This document shows, in pieces, positions 9,401-17,706 of a stretch of DNA of 64,000 nucleotides. Each line of letters opens with the position of its first letter. Within the stretch, counting starts at the first letter, position 1. The notes under the pieces were generated by a model, which searched no databases, had not been told where the DNA came from, and worked only from the letters and a program-made list of their open reading frames with translations. The position numbers and the translations under genes are program-made. Source of the stretch: Rhizobacter sp. (lineage in GTDB: Bacteria > Pseudomonadota > Gammaproteobacteria > Burkholderiales > Burkholderiaceae_C); the NCBI GenBank assembly GCA_019635355.1, contig JAHBZQ010000001.1, positions 1,922,001-1,986,000 of the forward strand, in the 5' to 3' direction.

Positions 9401-12400
9401 GCGAGGTAGCGAAGCGTTCGCTTCTTGTCTGTTCCTTCCAATGCGTGACCAGAGGGCTGCCGGTCCGTCCACTTCGTGACTGGCGAATCCCCTTGATGGG
9501 GATCGGTGCGTCTTTCCTCGGAGAGGATCCGAATCACTCCTTCACAGACGCCCCGGAAAGTAGCCGCGTCGAGTCCGCCGCGCCCCTCCAGGGAGATTGT
9601 CGGAGGCAAGCAGAGGTAACCCACGCCTTGCGCCTCGAGATCGTAGAGGAGCTTGCCGGATAGTGCACGCCATGCCTCCCTGCGCAGGAGGCGCCCAAAG
9701 TCTTCAAGCCTGTCGGCCTTTTCACGTGGGAAGTTCGTAGCTGCAAGCTGTGGAGGTTGGCTGCCTCTACCAAACTCGAGCAGGCAGGTCCAATCGTCGT
9801 CGTTGCCTACTCGCCGCGTGTCGATTCCCGGCCCTGCAGGATTCACTCCGAGACTCGCGAGGTACTCCCAGATCGGAGGCAACGCAAGCCTTTGCGGGTT
9901 TGGGTTGTGAAGGAAATCGTCAAGGCGCACATAGCCCGGACTGAAGTGACGGACGCGCAAGACACGAGCCTTTGCTTCGTCCGTGGCAAAGTCCGGATCG
10001 CTGTGTACCGAGTTGGCTTCGCCCCAGAACGCCTTGAGTTCCTGCAAATCGGCCGCGCCCAGGACGGCCTGCTGCTCGCGCAACAACTGCTTTCCGGCCT
10101 CGGCCTCGCCCGCCTGAATCGCCGCGAGTAGCTTCTTCTTCAGCGGAGCGATTCCGCCTGTCGCACGCTGCTTCAGCTGCTCGAGCACGGCGATGCGCAG
10201 CAGATGCCTCCATTGCTCAGCTTCGACGCCATTGGCCAACGTGGCAGCTGACTGCCGGCTGTCGGAAAACGCGACCAGCTTGCGACCCGGCCCGCTTGGC
10301 ATTACCCCCATCATGTGCTTCGTCAAGAGCAGCGAGGTCTGGTTCAAACCAGTGGCGAACGAGCGAATTGGTGCAGACCGTCCACCCAGGCGCTCGGAGT
10401 AGTCGATGTGGCACGACGGACAGCGCTGCGGCATTGCTGGGAGCGTGATTGCCTTCTCAGTAGGGGCGTCTAGCTCGAACCAGAGGCATGGGATCGAGCC
10501 ATCGGGATGGCTGTCGCCGATCTCCACGATGCCCGTGGCTGGGTAGATCGAAGCTTCCACCCAACGCGCTGGCGCGTCGTCCTTAGGGCGACGCGTCTTC
10601 TCGTCCCGAGCTTCTGCGTGGTGCTTCCAGCGATATAAGTCCGGATCGTCGGTCCCGTTCCAGTCCTGTGGAACTAGGTGTACGACGCCGAGGCTCGAGT
10701 ACGGCTGCGCGTCGGTTCGTGTCGACGCCCCAGCTTCCGGAAGCCCGTCAATGGCCGGTGGCATTGGCGCCAGCTCATAGCGCTGAGCCTGTCCCGGCGC
10801 AGGCGCGTAGGTCTTGTATCCGGCCAGCAACTGCGTGCCGCAGCATTCGCAGTAGAGGACTTCCAGGGCGCGCATGCCGTCCACTGCCATGACCGATTCG
10901 GCCAGAAGCCGACCCGTTCGCCGACGACTATCTTCGGCCTGGGTTCCAACGGTAGCCCAAAGACCGTCGATGTTCTTGACCATCCAGTGGAACCGAATCC
11001 GCGGGAGCGGGAACGATGGCTGGATGACCTTTGGAGCGAGAGCTGATGCTGTTGCAACCGACGCGAACAAGCCACGAGCGGCAGCGATTCGTTCTTCCCG
11101 TGGGAACTGCGGGAAGAGACGCTCAAGCAGTTCGGGAAGCCTGGTAGCTCGGTGCCTACCCTTTGGCCCTGATTCCCAGAAGCCCGCCACTAGTCGTTCA
11201 GCCGGGGTAGTCGATTGCGGAGAGGTCGCGAATTCGCGAGCCAACGAGTCAAGAAGGGCGGCGTTGCCAGGTGCCGACCCAAGCTCCCTGCATCGCATTG
11301 CGAAGTCCGCCGTCATCTCCGGCGAGACCGCGGGCTGGTTGTGCAGGCTCACCCCCGCCTCGATGTGGAAGAGCGCGCGAGCATCCACTTGATCGAAGCC
11401 GAACAGGCCACCCAAGAACGCATAGGTGGACTCCGCGCTCGCATCCAATGATGCGCTGGACGCGAGGATTTGAAGCTGGCGGCTCCGTGGCTCCAGCCCA
11501 AGGCGGTCCATGAGCAACCTAAGGAGATAGCCGACCTCGGTGCCCGCGGCGCCGCGATACAGGTGCAGCTCGTCAATGACGAGTTGGAAAACGTGGTTGT
11601 CCGTATCCTCCTCGAGCCATTTGCGCGTGGCGACGAAGATGTCGGAATCCGAGCGATCTCCCTGCAATTGAGGATCGCTGTGCCGCATCAGCATGATCGA
11701 CAGCATGCTGACGTTGGTGATCAGCATGTCGGGGGGCGATGCCTGCATTTCCCAGCGATGGAACATCTCCGCTGCGTCCAAGGTCATGCGTGGGACGAAG
11801 CGCACCTGCTCTTCGAGATCCGCGACCTTGCGTTCAAGATGGGGCAAGTCAGCAGAGTTCGCCTCTTCTGCCTCATCAAGCGCAACACGAGCTGACTCAA
11901 GCGCGGTGGCGAGGTCTTGATGTTGCTTGATGGCGTCCTTGATGTCGGCGCTCAATTCCGACCGTTTAGTGGTGTTGGGTTGCCGTTGTCCGGCTGCGTC
12001 GAACTTGAACGGGTGCCCCGATACAGGAGTCGACCCGTTGTAGCGGCCAAACCGGATGCGGTTCGAGCCCCAGTGCTTGTCCATCGCAGCTAGGGCCTCG
12101 TCCGAATCAAGCGCCTTGCGCAGTCGTGACATCTGGTCTTCGACCAGGGCATTCATCGGATAGAGGAGCAATGCACGCACGGCAGGGCGCCGGGCTTCAT
12201 TGCGCGCTGTGGCTCGGCAGACGTCCCACGTGGGTGGTGCGGATGGCGTCCAAGGGATCGCGGACTTTGCGGGCGGCTTGGCTGCCTTCCAACCGGCCGG
12301 TTGTCGGAGTGCTTCCTTGGCGATCGACGCCATAACCGGCAGAAGAAATGATTCGGTCTTCCCCGAACCCGTTCCAGTTACCACGACGCAGTGTTTCCGC

Positions 12401-12741
12401 TCCAGCGCGGCGCGAAGCATGTTCTGCTGGTGCACGTACAAGATCGCGCTGGGAGGCATGAGTCCCGATCCAGCGAGCGCGATAAAGCCTCGCCTCGCTT
12501 CTTCGGATAGACCGGGAAGGTCAGCTGCGTCGAGGGCACCAAGGTCCTTCGCGGTGCTGTATTGGGGTAGTAGTTCCAGATACGGATCTTGGAAGAACAC
12601 CCCAGGCGTGTCCAGCAGGTTGGCGCGCTCCTTCTCAAACGACGGTGAGTTCGTGCCGAAGGCAGACTTGACGTATCGCTTCAACTGATCCTGGAGTTCG
12701 TCCCAGGAACCTATTGGATCGTTGCCAATCGTCTGGCTCAT
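6445..12741 (-). CDS. druE: Giant DEAD/DEAH-box helicase with DUF1998 (DruE-like)
   Basis: 2098 aa, ATG at 12741 with GGGAGGA at 12747-12753, starting right at the stop of the upstream gene; an upstream extension to 12876 overlaps that gene and lacks this site. Superfamily 2 helicase: motif I GTGSGKT (123-129), Ia YPMNALVEDQM (194-204), II DELH (390-393), III-like LASSAS, IV-like LVAFSDSRQSAA (822-833), V TTTMEVGVDIG (1272-1282) and VI QRAGRAGRKG (1301-1310). A coiled-coil stretch lies at about 265-315. Cysteine pairs occur at CECC (631-634), CPSC (774-777), CTKC and CSRC (1168-1186), and CPEC with CSHC (1552-1593), so several zinc sites are likely. The DUF1998 signature LADEHPNGAG is at 1785-1794. 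Size, zinc pairs and DUF1998 match DruE, the core of Druantia defence. Expected to move along or unwind invading DNA. The DruE call rests on architecture and neighbours, not on a search. Confidence 0.8.
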   Translation of the reverse strand: MSQTIGNDPIGSWDELQDQLKRYVKSAFGTNSPSFEKERANLLDTPGVFFQDPYLELLPQYSTAKDLGALDAADLPGLSEEARRGFIALAGSGLMPPSAILYVHQQNMLRAALERKHCVVVTGTGSGKTESFLLPVMASIAKEALRQPAGWKAAKPPAKSAIPWTPSAPPTWDVCRATARNEARRPAVRALLLYPMNALVEDQMSRLRKALDSDEALAAMDKHWGSNRIRFGRYNGSTPVSGHPFKFDAAGQRQPNTTKRSELSADIKDAIKQHQDLATALESARVALDEAEEANSADLPHLERKVADLEEQVRFVPRMTLDAAEMFHRWEMQASPPDMLITNVSMLSIMLMRHSDPQLQGDRSDSDIFVATRKWLEEDTDNHVFQLVIDELHLYRGAAGTEVGYLLRLLMDRLGLEPRSRQLQILASSASLDASAESTYAFLGGLFGFDQVDARALFHIEAGVSLHNQPAVSPEMTADFAMRCRELGSAPGNAALLDSLAREFATSPQSTTPAERLVAGFWESGPKGRHRATRLPELLERLFPQFPREERIAAARGLFASVATASALAPKVIQPSFPLPRIRFHWMVKNIDGLWATVGTQAEDSRRRTGRLLAESVMAVDGMRALEVLYCECCGTQLLAGYKTYAPAPGQAQRYELAPMPPAIDGLPEAGASTRTDAQPYSSLGVVHLVPQDWNGTDDPDLYRWKHHAEARDEKTRRPKDDAPARWVEASIYPATGIVEIGDSHPDGSIPCLWFELDAPTEKAITLPAMPQRCPSCHIDYSERLGGRSAPIRSFATGLNQTSLLLTKHMMGVMPSGPGRKLVAFSDSRQSAATLANGVEAEQWRHLLRIAVLEQLKQRATGGIAPLKKKLLAAIQAGEAEAGKQLLREQQAVLGAADLQELKAFWGEANSVHSDPDFATDEAKARVLRVRHFSPGYVRLDDFLHNPNPQRLALPPIWEYLASLGVNPAGPGIDTRRVGNDDDWTCLLEFGRGSQPPQLAATNFPREKADRLEDFGRLLRREAWRALSGKLLYDLEAQGVGYLCLPPTISLEGRGGLDAATFRGVCEGVIRILSEERRTDPHQGDSPVTKWTDRQPSGHALEGTDKKRTLRYLAACAREHSVDVDQLRAAIRDTLAAAGHGTSDAWGYVKMSELWANVVTREARPWLCTKCGQIHWQRSGGICSRCNARLDDTPNGIVSAAEIESAHYYASLAARRDSGFRIHAEELTGQTNDQAQRQRHFRDIFFDGEHMDYVVDRPVVAQVDSIDLLSVTTTMEVGVDIGALQSVFQANMPPERFNYQQRAGRAGRKGQAFSVVLTYCRGQTHDRIHFDHPEEMTGGVPPQPTVSVTDEQRILAERLVAKETLRRAFQSAGCSWRNSGTPVDTHGEMGLVAGYEARRLAVATWFQQEGKQVDAIASVVARGTRIAPASLVQQALTLPARIDQIVSKEPDPNRGLATALAEAGVLPMYGMPTAVRNLYFALPSKPAHGREARSLDRTLDQAITEFAPGSERIWDKRQLEPNGLAGPIRHAHRDKWKSEGRPIGDATWQTFCPECRNLDVQFADPTTFRPIDDLPGWEQSWVRSPQKRQCSHCKLANADLFLAVTPSGFITDFDIEKPIKPSEASRGGGPRSFVASPSLGAAHQTVVGRASIALSRQGKVYRVAQAPGGQPFGFSKAALARTPRGFQELEGQLWKSDNDSPQIRASLSSPKTTDILSVRLTDGAGLEFFDSTRFLASRKAAWYSAATILQRAIALELDVDSLDIEIASVHKLADDANTRGAELYLADEHPNGAGLVDWASSHWADLLQGCVEATGPLATLGCMIREECKRRSTTDQVWRSPDVLLRGFRNRQLHGLIDWRLGIELLHVMRDPSFVPGRDSLVDAWDVGEESWDVHASRLAQTYCTAYERGSASHLKGSLGVHGWMGGDGGLPGDRTLFVVSHPLWSQTILDAHTIGPAIRQLAISNNASRVRLVDSFNLSHRMAWVRGNQQLFPVSDPGGAAQTPAVAAPEQWMQDVIALSVGDSITQSTWRWTRVADSNGWSSSPGFWLALVAGELCKVNITNPPGGSYRIKKLGATGHLAQQDHPTLTLIARRSDV

Positions 12742-12746
12742 TTTTA

Positions 12747-12753
12747 TCCTCCC
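12747..12753 (-). promoter_or_regulatory. Ribosome binding site that fixes the helicase start
   Basis: GGGAGGA on the minus strand, 5 nt before the ATG at 12741. It begins at the stop codon (12753-12755) of the preceding gene, so the 2098-aa helicase is probably translated by re-initiation after the 1013-aa protein, giving tight stoichiometric coupling. This argues against the longer start at 12876. Confidence 0.75.
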
Positions 12754-15700
12754 TATGCTGTCGTCATTGATTGAAGGTTGGAGCCCGTCGTCGAGGCTAT
12801 CGAGTCGGGTGAGCCGCCCAAGCGCGAGGCAACGATGGACGCAACTTCGACTGGAACGTCGCGAAAGCGTAGCCAATGGGCAGGGAAGAACCCCTCGTAG
12901 ACCGTGCTCACGAATCCGATGGCTCGGCCAGCGTGACCCAGCATGGGCAATCGATCGCTGATCGCGTCGTCAGTCGTCAGGAAGTGAACTTCCGCGCTAC
13001 CACCAGAACACAAGCAAAGTGCTCTCTCGAGAGCCGCTGGAGGACGCATGCGAGCTGGAAGCCACAGGTCACGCGTCTTTGGGTCGTATGGGAATGGCCA
13101 CGGCAATGCGTCTCGTCTTCCGTACCTGTCATACATCAGACGAGCGAAGGCAAGCACGGAGATCCAAACCCCCCACCGAGAATCATGGATGTGCGAATAC
13201 CGACTGTTGCCTTCTTGATCGCGAATGCCAAGCGCGTAGAGCTGAAGTGGCCAGGCCTGTGGGTCGTCGAAGCGAAAGAGCTGTGCCCCGATTTCCCTGT
13301 CGATCGTCATCTGCTCGGTGCGTGCCGCCGCGAATTGCGCCGAGTGCCATTTCATGCGATGTAGGTTGGATAGCTTCGTGGCAAAGTGCTCCCATCCATC
13401 TCGTACGAAAGTTCGCCGCGCATCTTCAATAGAGCCTGACCAGCTTGCTATCGAAGTGGCTGGCGCCATACTGAACTGGAAGCCCATAGCCGTGCTTGCG
13501 TGGCGGATCTTGTCGAGCGACTCGGCGGCGACACGCACTGCAGGCAAGAAACCGCGTCCTTGGCCCGCAGTCGAGACCAAGAGTTCGCTGCAGGCGCGAA
13601 GCCTAGCCCACTCCGGCAGCGTCAGCGTTCCCGCGACACCCGCCACCGCGAAGCCAGTCAACGAAATCGGCAGCTCGTACAACGATGGAACGACGCTGTG
13701 CACGCGGACCACATGCCCCTTGGCATCCGCTTGGATCTCCAGGCAACCTCTTGCTCGAAGATCCATCAACAGCGGCATTGGATCGGCGTCGACGCAGTGT
13801 CGCCGCAGTTCGTCCCTAGCCGCTGCGTACGCGATTGTCCCAAGCCGTCCTAAGCTGTTTAGAAACTTCGCAATTCCCAAGTCTTCGATCGGTTGGCCGA
13901 AATCGTCGTCGAAGTAGCCAGTCTCGGGATAGCAAGTGACTTCTTGGCAGGAGTCAACGACGTGCGTGCCGATCGTGGTGCCCCTAAGCCCCTCCTCATC
14001 GGTGCGAGATTGTCCAAGGCTTCCCATGGAGTAGGGCTTCGTCTGGCCTCGACCTTCGCCATCCCCGTACGCGATCCGTAGGCGTGCTTCCGCGAGCGAA
14101 AGGTTGCCTGCCAGTACCTTGATGTCGAACGCGCCTCGGAGGTCGGCAAGGTGTTTGATCAAGAACCGCTTGGTTGCCGCCTTTGCTTCGTGGCCTTGCG
14201 CGGGCAGTACCTCCTCTAAGGTTAATCCAGGCGCTTCGATACGGGCGTCATCTGGAGCTTCGACGTCGACCAACGGCAGGTCGTATGCGGCAAAGATCCG
14301 TGTCCCACCGCGCAAGAGCGGTCGACCTCCGACCAACCGGATGCGAGCTGCCGGCACATTGGCCGGATCGGCTACATCCGCAAGATATTGCCTTTGAGAT
14401 GCATTGAGCCGCTCTGCCTGGGGGATGCAAGCAAGCCACCATGAATCAGGCAAGCCGCCGGAGGGCACTCCGTCAAAGGCGATTCGCTCCGCCTGCAGCC
14501 ATCTTCGGGTCGCCGCTTCGGCTCCAGGGCTGCAGAGGACATAGAACGGGCCGAAGAGCGGGATGTCGCGCTCCACCAGGTAGTCGCCGTACTGGGGGTC
14601 AAGGGTGTTCCAGCAAAGGATGCGTCGCGCAGCGCATGGAATGTGGAGTGTCCGGCGCACTTCTTCCATCGAGCCGCCGTTCTCGTCGTCGAATGCAACG
14701 ACGACTTCGACGGCATCGGTCGCTGCGAGCACAAGGGCATCGGTACATGACTTCCTGTGCGGCTCGGCATGGACAGTCACGAATGTCGCTTCGGCGGCAT
14801 GAAAGCGGGCCGGCACGGATTGTCCAAGCAACCGGATGAAGCAAGTCAGGTTGTCGGTCGGGGCTTGGATGCGCCAGCGCACGTCCCAGCCATTCTCGAT
14901 TTCATCGGACTCGGACAGAACCAGCGTGACGAGTTCCCCTTCGTTAGTGCTGGCGGCCTCGCCGAGAGTAGCCGGGTCGTTAGCGGCTGGACCATGTGTG
15001 TAGCGAGGCTTCAGTCCATCCCAGGAATCCAGCAGCCGCTGGAGGTGCGTGTGCAGGGGATCCTCGTAGTCCTTGTCCGCCATGGCGGAGCGCAGGGCGT
15101 TGCTCAGGAATTCGGCATCCCGTCCGTCTGAGAGCAAGCGTGACAAAAGCTTTGGTGTCACCTGCTCGCCTGGGCGGAGGTGCAACTCGGCGAAGAGACG
15201 CTTGAGGTTGCGTTCGTCCGTACGGCCGATGAGGCACTGGGATCGTGGCAGCCCGACATAGCAATGTGCCCCAAGGACCCGTCGCTTGAACATGCCAAAC
15301 CGACCGCCGCATTCCTTCGTCGACCACGTCTCGAGATCCTGCCAGGTGAACGACATCGCGCTGGTCACGACGCCTGTATTGGGGAAGCTCGTGCCCTTCC
15401 CGAGCAGCGATTCCACCGCAGCATAGAAGCCCTTGCCTTGCCCCTCGGACGATGCAAGCACCCACAGGGCTAGGATCGGCAGGTAGGTTGGCGCCCTTAC
15501 GTCTGCGTAGTCGACGTTCGACGTACCGGGGTCAACATATTGGCTGGCCGCCAGCAGCCGGTTCTTTCGCTGGGAAACTAGCCTCAGGGCTGCTTCAGCG
15601 CACGTCTCGATCCTGGACGGCAGCCATGGTGCACCGGCCGAAACAGCATCAATCAGCCCAGCCGCACCCCCAAGGTGGATTCCGAACGAATCAAGCTCAT

Positions 15701-15794
15701 TTCGCGTCGTGTGAAGCCAGACCTCTTCCTGTGCCGATGCAGGCGAAAAGAATTCCGAGAGCAGAAGAGCGTTCCACGCCAAGAATCTCGACAT
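12753..15794 (-). CDS. Large protein of unknown fold, first gene of the helicase operon
   Basis: 1013 aa, ATG at 15794. No family recognised. It has no Walker, nuclease or methylase motif, no membrane segment and no signal peptide. Trp/Leu-rich, apparently globular throughout; scattered Cys do not form CxxC pairs. Notable segments: WQDLETWSTKECGGRFGMFK and VGLPRSQCLIGRTDERNLKR in the first third, PCAARRILCWNTLDPQYGDY near the middle, and the C-terminal SRWGVWISVLAFARLMYDRY and WPFPYDPKTRDLWLPARM. It is 11 bp upstream of the DruE-like gene and shares its operon; a 9-bp inverted repeat lies 16-40 nt before its start. In type II Druantia two uncharacterised proteins (DruF, DruG) accompany DruM and DruE; this is the best candidate for one of them. 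The reading frame is firm and the function unknown. Confidence 0.85.
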   Translation of the reverse strand: MSRFLAWNALLLSEFFSPASAQEEVWLHTTRNELDSFGIHLGGAAGLIDAVSAGAPWLPSRIETCAEAALRLVSQRKNRLLAASQYVDPGTSNVDYADVRAPTYLPILALWVLASSEGQGKGFYAAVESLLGKGTSFPNTGVVTSAMSFTWQDLETWSTKECGGRFGMFKRRVLGAHCYVGLPRSQCLIGRTDERNLKRLFAELHLRPGEQVTPKLLSRLLSDGRDAEFLSNALRSAMADKDYEDPLHTHLQRLLDSWDGLKPRYTHGPAANDPATLGEAASTNEGELVTLVLSESDEIENGWDVRWRIQAPTDNLTCFIRLLGQSVPARFHAAEATFVTVHAEPHRKSCTDALVLAATDAVEVVVAFDDENGGSMEEVRRTLHIPCAARRILCWNTLDPQYGDYLVERDIPLFGPFYVLCSPGAEAATRRWLQAERIAFDGVPSGGLPDSWWLACIPQAERLNASQRQYLADVADPANVPAARIRLVGGRPLLRGGTRIFAAYDLPLVDVEAPDDARIEAPGLTLEEVLPAQGHEAKAATKRFLIKHLADLRGAFDIKVLAGNLSLAEARLRIAYGDGEGRGQTKPYSMGSLGQSRTDEEGLRGTTIGTHVVDSCQEVTCYPETGYFDDDFGQPIEDLGIAKFLNSLGRLGTIAYAAARDELRRHCVDADPMPLLMDLRARGCLEIQADAKGHVVRVHSVVPSLYELPISLTGFAVAGVAGTLTLPEWARLRACSELLVSTAGQGRGFLPAVRVAAESLDKIRHASTAMGFQFSMAPATSIASWSGSIEDARRTFVRDGWEHFATKLSNLHRMKWHSAQFAAARTEQMTIDREIGAQLFRFDDPQAWPLQLYALGIRDQEGNSRYSHIHDSRWGVWISVLAFARLMYDRYGRRDALPWPFPYDPKTRDLWLPARMRPPAALERALCLCSGGSAEVHFLTTDDAISDRLPMLGHAGRAIGFVSTVYEGFFPAHWLRFRDVPVEVASIVASRLGGSPDSIASTTGSNLQSMTTA

Positions 15795-16233
15795 CGTCAG
15801 CTCGTATCAGCGCCAATCGTTCTGGGATTGGCGCGACCCGGTTAGCCGCGACACGTCGCTTGGGCCCGATACGCATTCAAAGTACGCGGGTCCCTTTGTC
15901 CTGATTCCGGCCAGGTACACGTCGCTCTCCCTCGGGTGCATTCTTGCTATGCACTGATTCTCCTCGGATTTACGATGCGTTACACCCCGAGCTAGCCCGA
16001 GGAGGTCCGAGGCGTAGGTGTTCAGTCGTCATGCGACAGTTGAGCAGTCATCCGCCGCGTAGCGTATCGCTGGCGAGCATCCAGCTACCGTTTTCACCTT
16101 CTTTGAGCGGCAGGAATTGGCCGTAAGGTGCCTATATTCCTCTTTGATCGGCACATGGCAAGGGTGCACGGCTTCGCTAGTGCTTGGTAGGGCAGCCGCG
16201 ACTTCATCGGGGTAACCGAGGATGGCGTTGTCA
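15795..16233. other. Promoter/leader region between the defence operon and the integrase
   Basis: 439 bp without a supported gene. It contains the 15810-15834 inverted repeat, a second perfect 6-bp inverted pair GTGCAT/ATGCAC at 15936-15941 and 15949-15954 (7-nt spacer), and a repeated CACGTCGCT word near 15852 and 15919. The promoter of the three-gene minus operon should lie here, but I see no good sigma-70 hexamers. The integrase gene converges from the right, so its terminator may also be here. Confidence 0.5.
15810..15834 (-). promoter_or_regulatory. Perfect 9-bp inverted repeat in the leader of the defence operon
   Basis: GCGCCAATC at 15810-15818 and GATTGGCGC at 15826-15834, separated by 7 nt, 16 nt upstream of the ATG of the 1013-aa gene. 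As DNA it would suit a dimeric repressor; as RNA it would be a 9-bp hairpin just 5' of the ribosome binding region. It could gate expression of the whole operon. Confidence 0.55.
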
Positions 16234-17520
16234 TTAGCGTGCGGTCTTGGCTCTTCGGGCACCCTTCACAGAGGCCTGCGTTGGAATGCCCACATAAGCA
16301 GCCCATTCCTCCATCAAAGTGCGTCGGCGTTCAAGTACGTCGCCTCGCCAATACGCAAGCTCTGTGCTGTCGCCAGGAAGGTGAGCCAGGGAAACCTCCA
16401 GCAGCTCACGGGCATGGATGGTTTTCTCGCTCCCCCAGTCACGGAACGAGGACCGAAAGCCATGCATCGTGTAAGGCAGGCCGAGTCCCTTGTGAAGCAA
16501 GCTGGTGAAGACAGCGTCGCTGTACGGCTTCATCGTCTTGGGGTGGCAGAAGATTAAATCCCTGCCTTCGCACAACGATTCGGCATCACGAAGAATTTGA
16601 ATCGCACGAACGGAAAGAGGAACACGATGCTCTTTGCCCGACTTCATTCGTGGCCCAGGGATCGCCCAAATCCGGTCTTCCCATTTGATCTCTGACCACT
16701 GCGCTCCCCGAACCTCACCCGAACGAGCAGCGGTAAGAACAGTGAATTCAAATGCGAGCTTCACGATCACACCGCTATCGCTGTCCCACAACGCGCGAAG
16801 AACAGCCCTGACGTCTTGGTAGGGACATGCCGCGTGATGCTTTCTTGTGGCTTTGGCACGATTGGTCCCAAGTGACACCTCAATTTGGGACCACATAACC
16901 GGCGAATAACTCGGACAAAGCTCCGTTGCCGCTGCCCACTCAAGAACCGCGCGGATGCGTTGTCTAACGCGGCTCGCAGTTTCAGGCTTCTCAGTCCAGA
17001 TCGGCTCAAGCACAGACATGACGTCCGCCTTGGTGATGCTGTCAACTTGCCGATTTCCGATTACCGGGAACGCGTGAGCCCTCAGCGTGTTGATCCACTG
17101 GTCCGCATGCTTGGCATTCTTCCAACGCCCAGCTTCTCTTGCGTGATAGTCCTCCGCACACTTCTCGAAGCTAACCGCCGCCTTTTTGCGCTCCAAAACC
17201 AACTTCTGTAGACGCTCTTTCTTTTGATCTATGGGGTCAATCTTGTCCGCAACGAGCCGTCGCATTTCGCTCGCACGCTCGCGAGCCTGCGCAAGCGAAA
17301 AGTCACTAAAGGACCCCAATCCCATGTCCCGCAACTTGCCACCAAGGCGATAGCGAAAGACCCAAGACTTAGTCCCATACCGTTTGGATATCTGTAAATA
17401 GAGACCACCGCCGTCGTGGTGAAAGCCAGGCTCGGTCATACGTCCGACCTCGATGGCTTTGAGCCTGTTCCTGCTTGTGCTGTACGGGCGTTTAGTGGTG
17501 GCTGGGCGTGCGGTCGTCAT
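16234..17520 (-). CDS. P4-type tyrosine integrase of the genomic island
   Basis: 428 aa from the ATG at 17520 (MTTARPATTK); a further 7 codons upstream are open. Domain order: N-terminal DUF4102-like arm-binding domain (about 25-110, DGGGLYLQISKRYGTKSWVF), SAM-like core-binding domain (115-215) and catalytic domain. Catalytic residues are present: Arg266 in TAARSGEVRG, His353 and Arg356 in MHGFRSSFR, His380 in SLAHLPGD, and Tyr390 in ELAYWRGD, so the enzyme looks intact. Such integrases usually sit at the island edge with their start facing the attachment site, which here points to the 17521-17706 interval next to the backbone lipoprotein gene. It recombines phage or island DNA between attP and attB. 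The cognate att core was not identified. Confidence 0.93.
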   Translation of the reverse strand: MTTARPATTKRPYSTSRNRLKAIEVGRMTEPGFHHDGGGLYLQISKRYGTKSWVFRYRLGGKLRDMGLGSFSDFSLAQARERASEMRRLVADKIDPIDQKKERLQKLVLERKKAAVSFEKCAEDYHAREAGRWKNAKHADQWINTLRAHAFPVIGNRQVDSITKADVMSVLEPIWTEKPETASRVRQRIRAVLEWAAATELCPSYSPVMWSQIEVSLGTNRAKATRKHHAACPYQDVRAVLRALWDSDSGVIVKLAFEFTVLTAARSGEVRGAQWSEIKWEDRIWAIPGPRMKSGKEHRVPLSVRAIQILRDAESLCEGRDLIFCHPKTMKPYSDAVFTSLLHKGLGLPYTMHGFRSSFRDWGSEKTIHARELLEVSLAHLPGDSTELAYWRGDVLERRRTLMEEWAAYVGIPTQASVKGARRAKTAR

Positions 17521-17706
17521 ATCCGAGCAAATGTCCAACAATCTCTATCCATATCTTACCGTGGACAACTGCGACCAGCTCATGGATTTCTTTGGACGCA
17601 TGAAATCTCGGAAATCGTTGCTACGACTATATTTCCGAGGCTTTCTTGGACTTTCCAAGACCAAGATGGATAACATTCTTGGCGGTCACCTCTTCCGCCA
17701 GTTCGT
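17521..17706. other. Probable island boundary with palindromes (candidate attachment region)
   Basis: 186 bp of lower GC than the flanking backbone, between the integrase start and the lipoprotein stop. It holds two perfect inverted repeats: CTCGGAAAT (17607-17615) with ATTTCCGAG (17631-17639), spacer 15; and TCTTGGA (17644-17650) with TCCAAGA (17654-17660), spacer 3. Inverted arms next to an integrase start are typical of recombination sites. The second end of the island is outside the window, so a matching direct repeat could not be sought. Confidence 0.45.

Noticed and set aside
2888..15794. DISARM as the identity of the defence locus
   Set aside because: A methylase and DUF1998 helicase are shared with DISARM, but no separate DrmB or phospholipase D-like DrmC is present and the helicase is of DruE size with DUF1998 in the same chain.
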